The position numbers and the translations under genes were made by a program. Of a stretch of DNA of 29,303 nt, positions 29,261 through 29,303 are shown piece after piece. Under the pieces are notes generated by a model. The model saw only the letters and a list, made by a program, of their open reading frames with translations, had not been told where the DNA came from and made no database searches. The stretch's first letter is position 1; each line of letters opens with the position of its first letter. This stretch comes from CAYQFQ01 sp964539415. Lineage in GTDB: Bacteria; Patescibacteriota; Minisyncoccia; Phycocordibacterales; GWA1-40-21. The stretch covers positions 1 to 29,303 of the forward strand of contig CAZIID010000005.1 of NCBI GenBank assembly GCA_964539415.1. The letters are read 5' to 3'.

Positions 29261-29303
29261 AGTATTTTTTGATAGTATATTGAAGTTCTTATAAAACAGA
29301 ATA

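Noticed and set aside
1..29303. CRISPR array, insertion sequence or rRNA
   Set aside because: No regularly spaced direct repeats, transposase-like protein or rRNA-like sequence was found on reading either strand.

Overview
The window is a dense, A/T-rich stretch of bacterial housekeeping genes of the kind found in Patescibacteria (CPR), most likely Parcubacteria. The basis is the combination of a four-domain S1 protein, a Patescibacteria-type TruB, a catalytically degenerate HisRS paralogue, an HTH-MurA fusion, a prolyl-tRNA synthetase without an editing insert, a very short MreD, a phosphoketolase plus atypical acetate kinase, and many short orphan genes. TGA is used as an ordinary stop (mreB at 17540, mreC at 23527), so the recoded Gracilibacteria/SR1 lineages are unlikely. 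Family-level placement is inference.

Layout. 1-445: a 3'-5' exonuclease cut by the window edge. 610-2817: divergent hisS and truB. 2920-3250: RRM RNA-binding protein with terminator. 3297-4052: a G+C-rich orphan gene behind a long perfect hairpin. 4076-7797 (minus): typA, then lepB with a degenerate HisRS paralogue. 7901-9831: pth and the S1 gene, converging on a shared terminator. 9888-10862: a membrane-anchored surface protein whose C-terminal domain is cut off by two in-frame TAA codons. 10905-14037: dprA, serS, ftsQ-like. 14126-16381: an orphan microgene, the HTH-MurA gene, and a two-gene cassette with a 46-residue membrane protein. 16527-17811: mreB and a 62-residue orphan. 17894-20270: holB-like, frr, rseP. 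20403-25491: proS-mreB-mreC-mreD-mrdA, tightly packed. 25558-29196: phosphoketolase and acetate kinase, closed by a terminator.

How the genes fit together. Four themes dominate: translation (HisRS, SerRS, ProRS, TruB, Pth, Frr, S1, TypA); rod-shape and septal wall synthesis (two MreB, MreC, MreD, PBP2, FtsQ-like, MurA); envelope processing (LepB, RseP); and energy from sugar phosphates (phosphoketolase makes acetyl phosphate, acetate kinase turns it into ATP). DprA points to DNA uptake.

The most interesting signals are regulatory. The HTH-MurA gene has a perfect 8-2-8 palindrome just downstream of its predicted extended -10 promoter, a likely autoregulatory operator. The S1 leader can fold into either an anti-terminator or a terminator hairpin. 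Most core genes have a -10 box only 4-8 bases before the start codon (probably leaderless), while several orphan genes have strong Shine-Dalgarno sites and their own terminators, as if they were self-contained cassettes inserted between core genes. I see no rRNA, tRNA, CRISPR array or insertion sequence.
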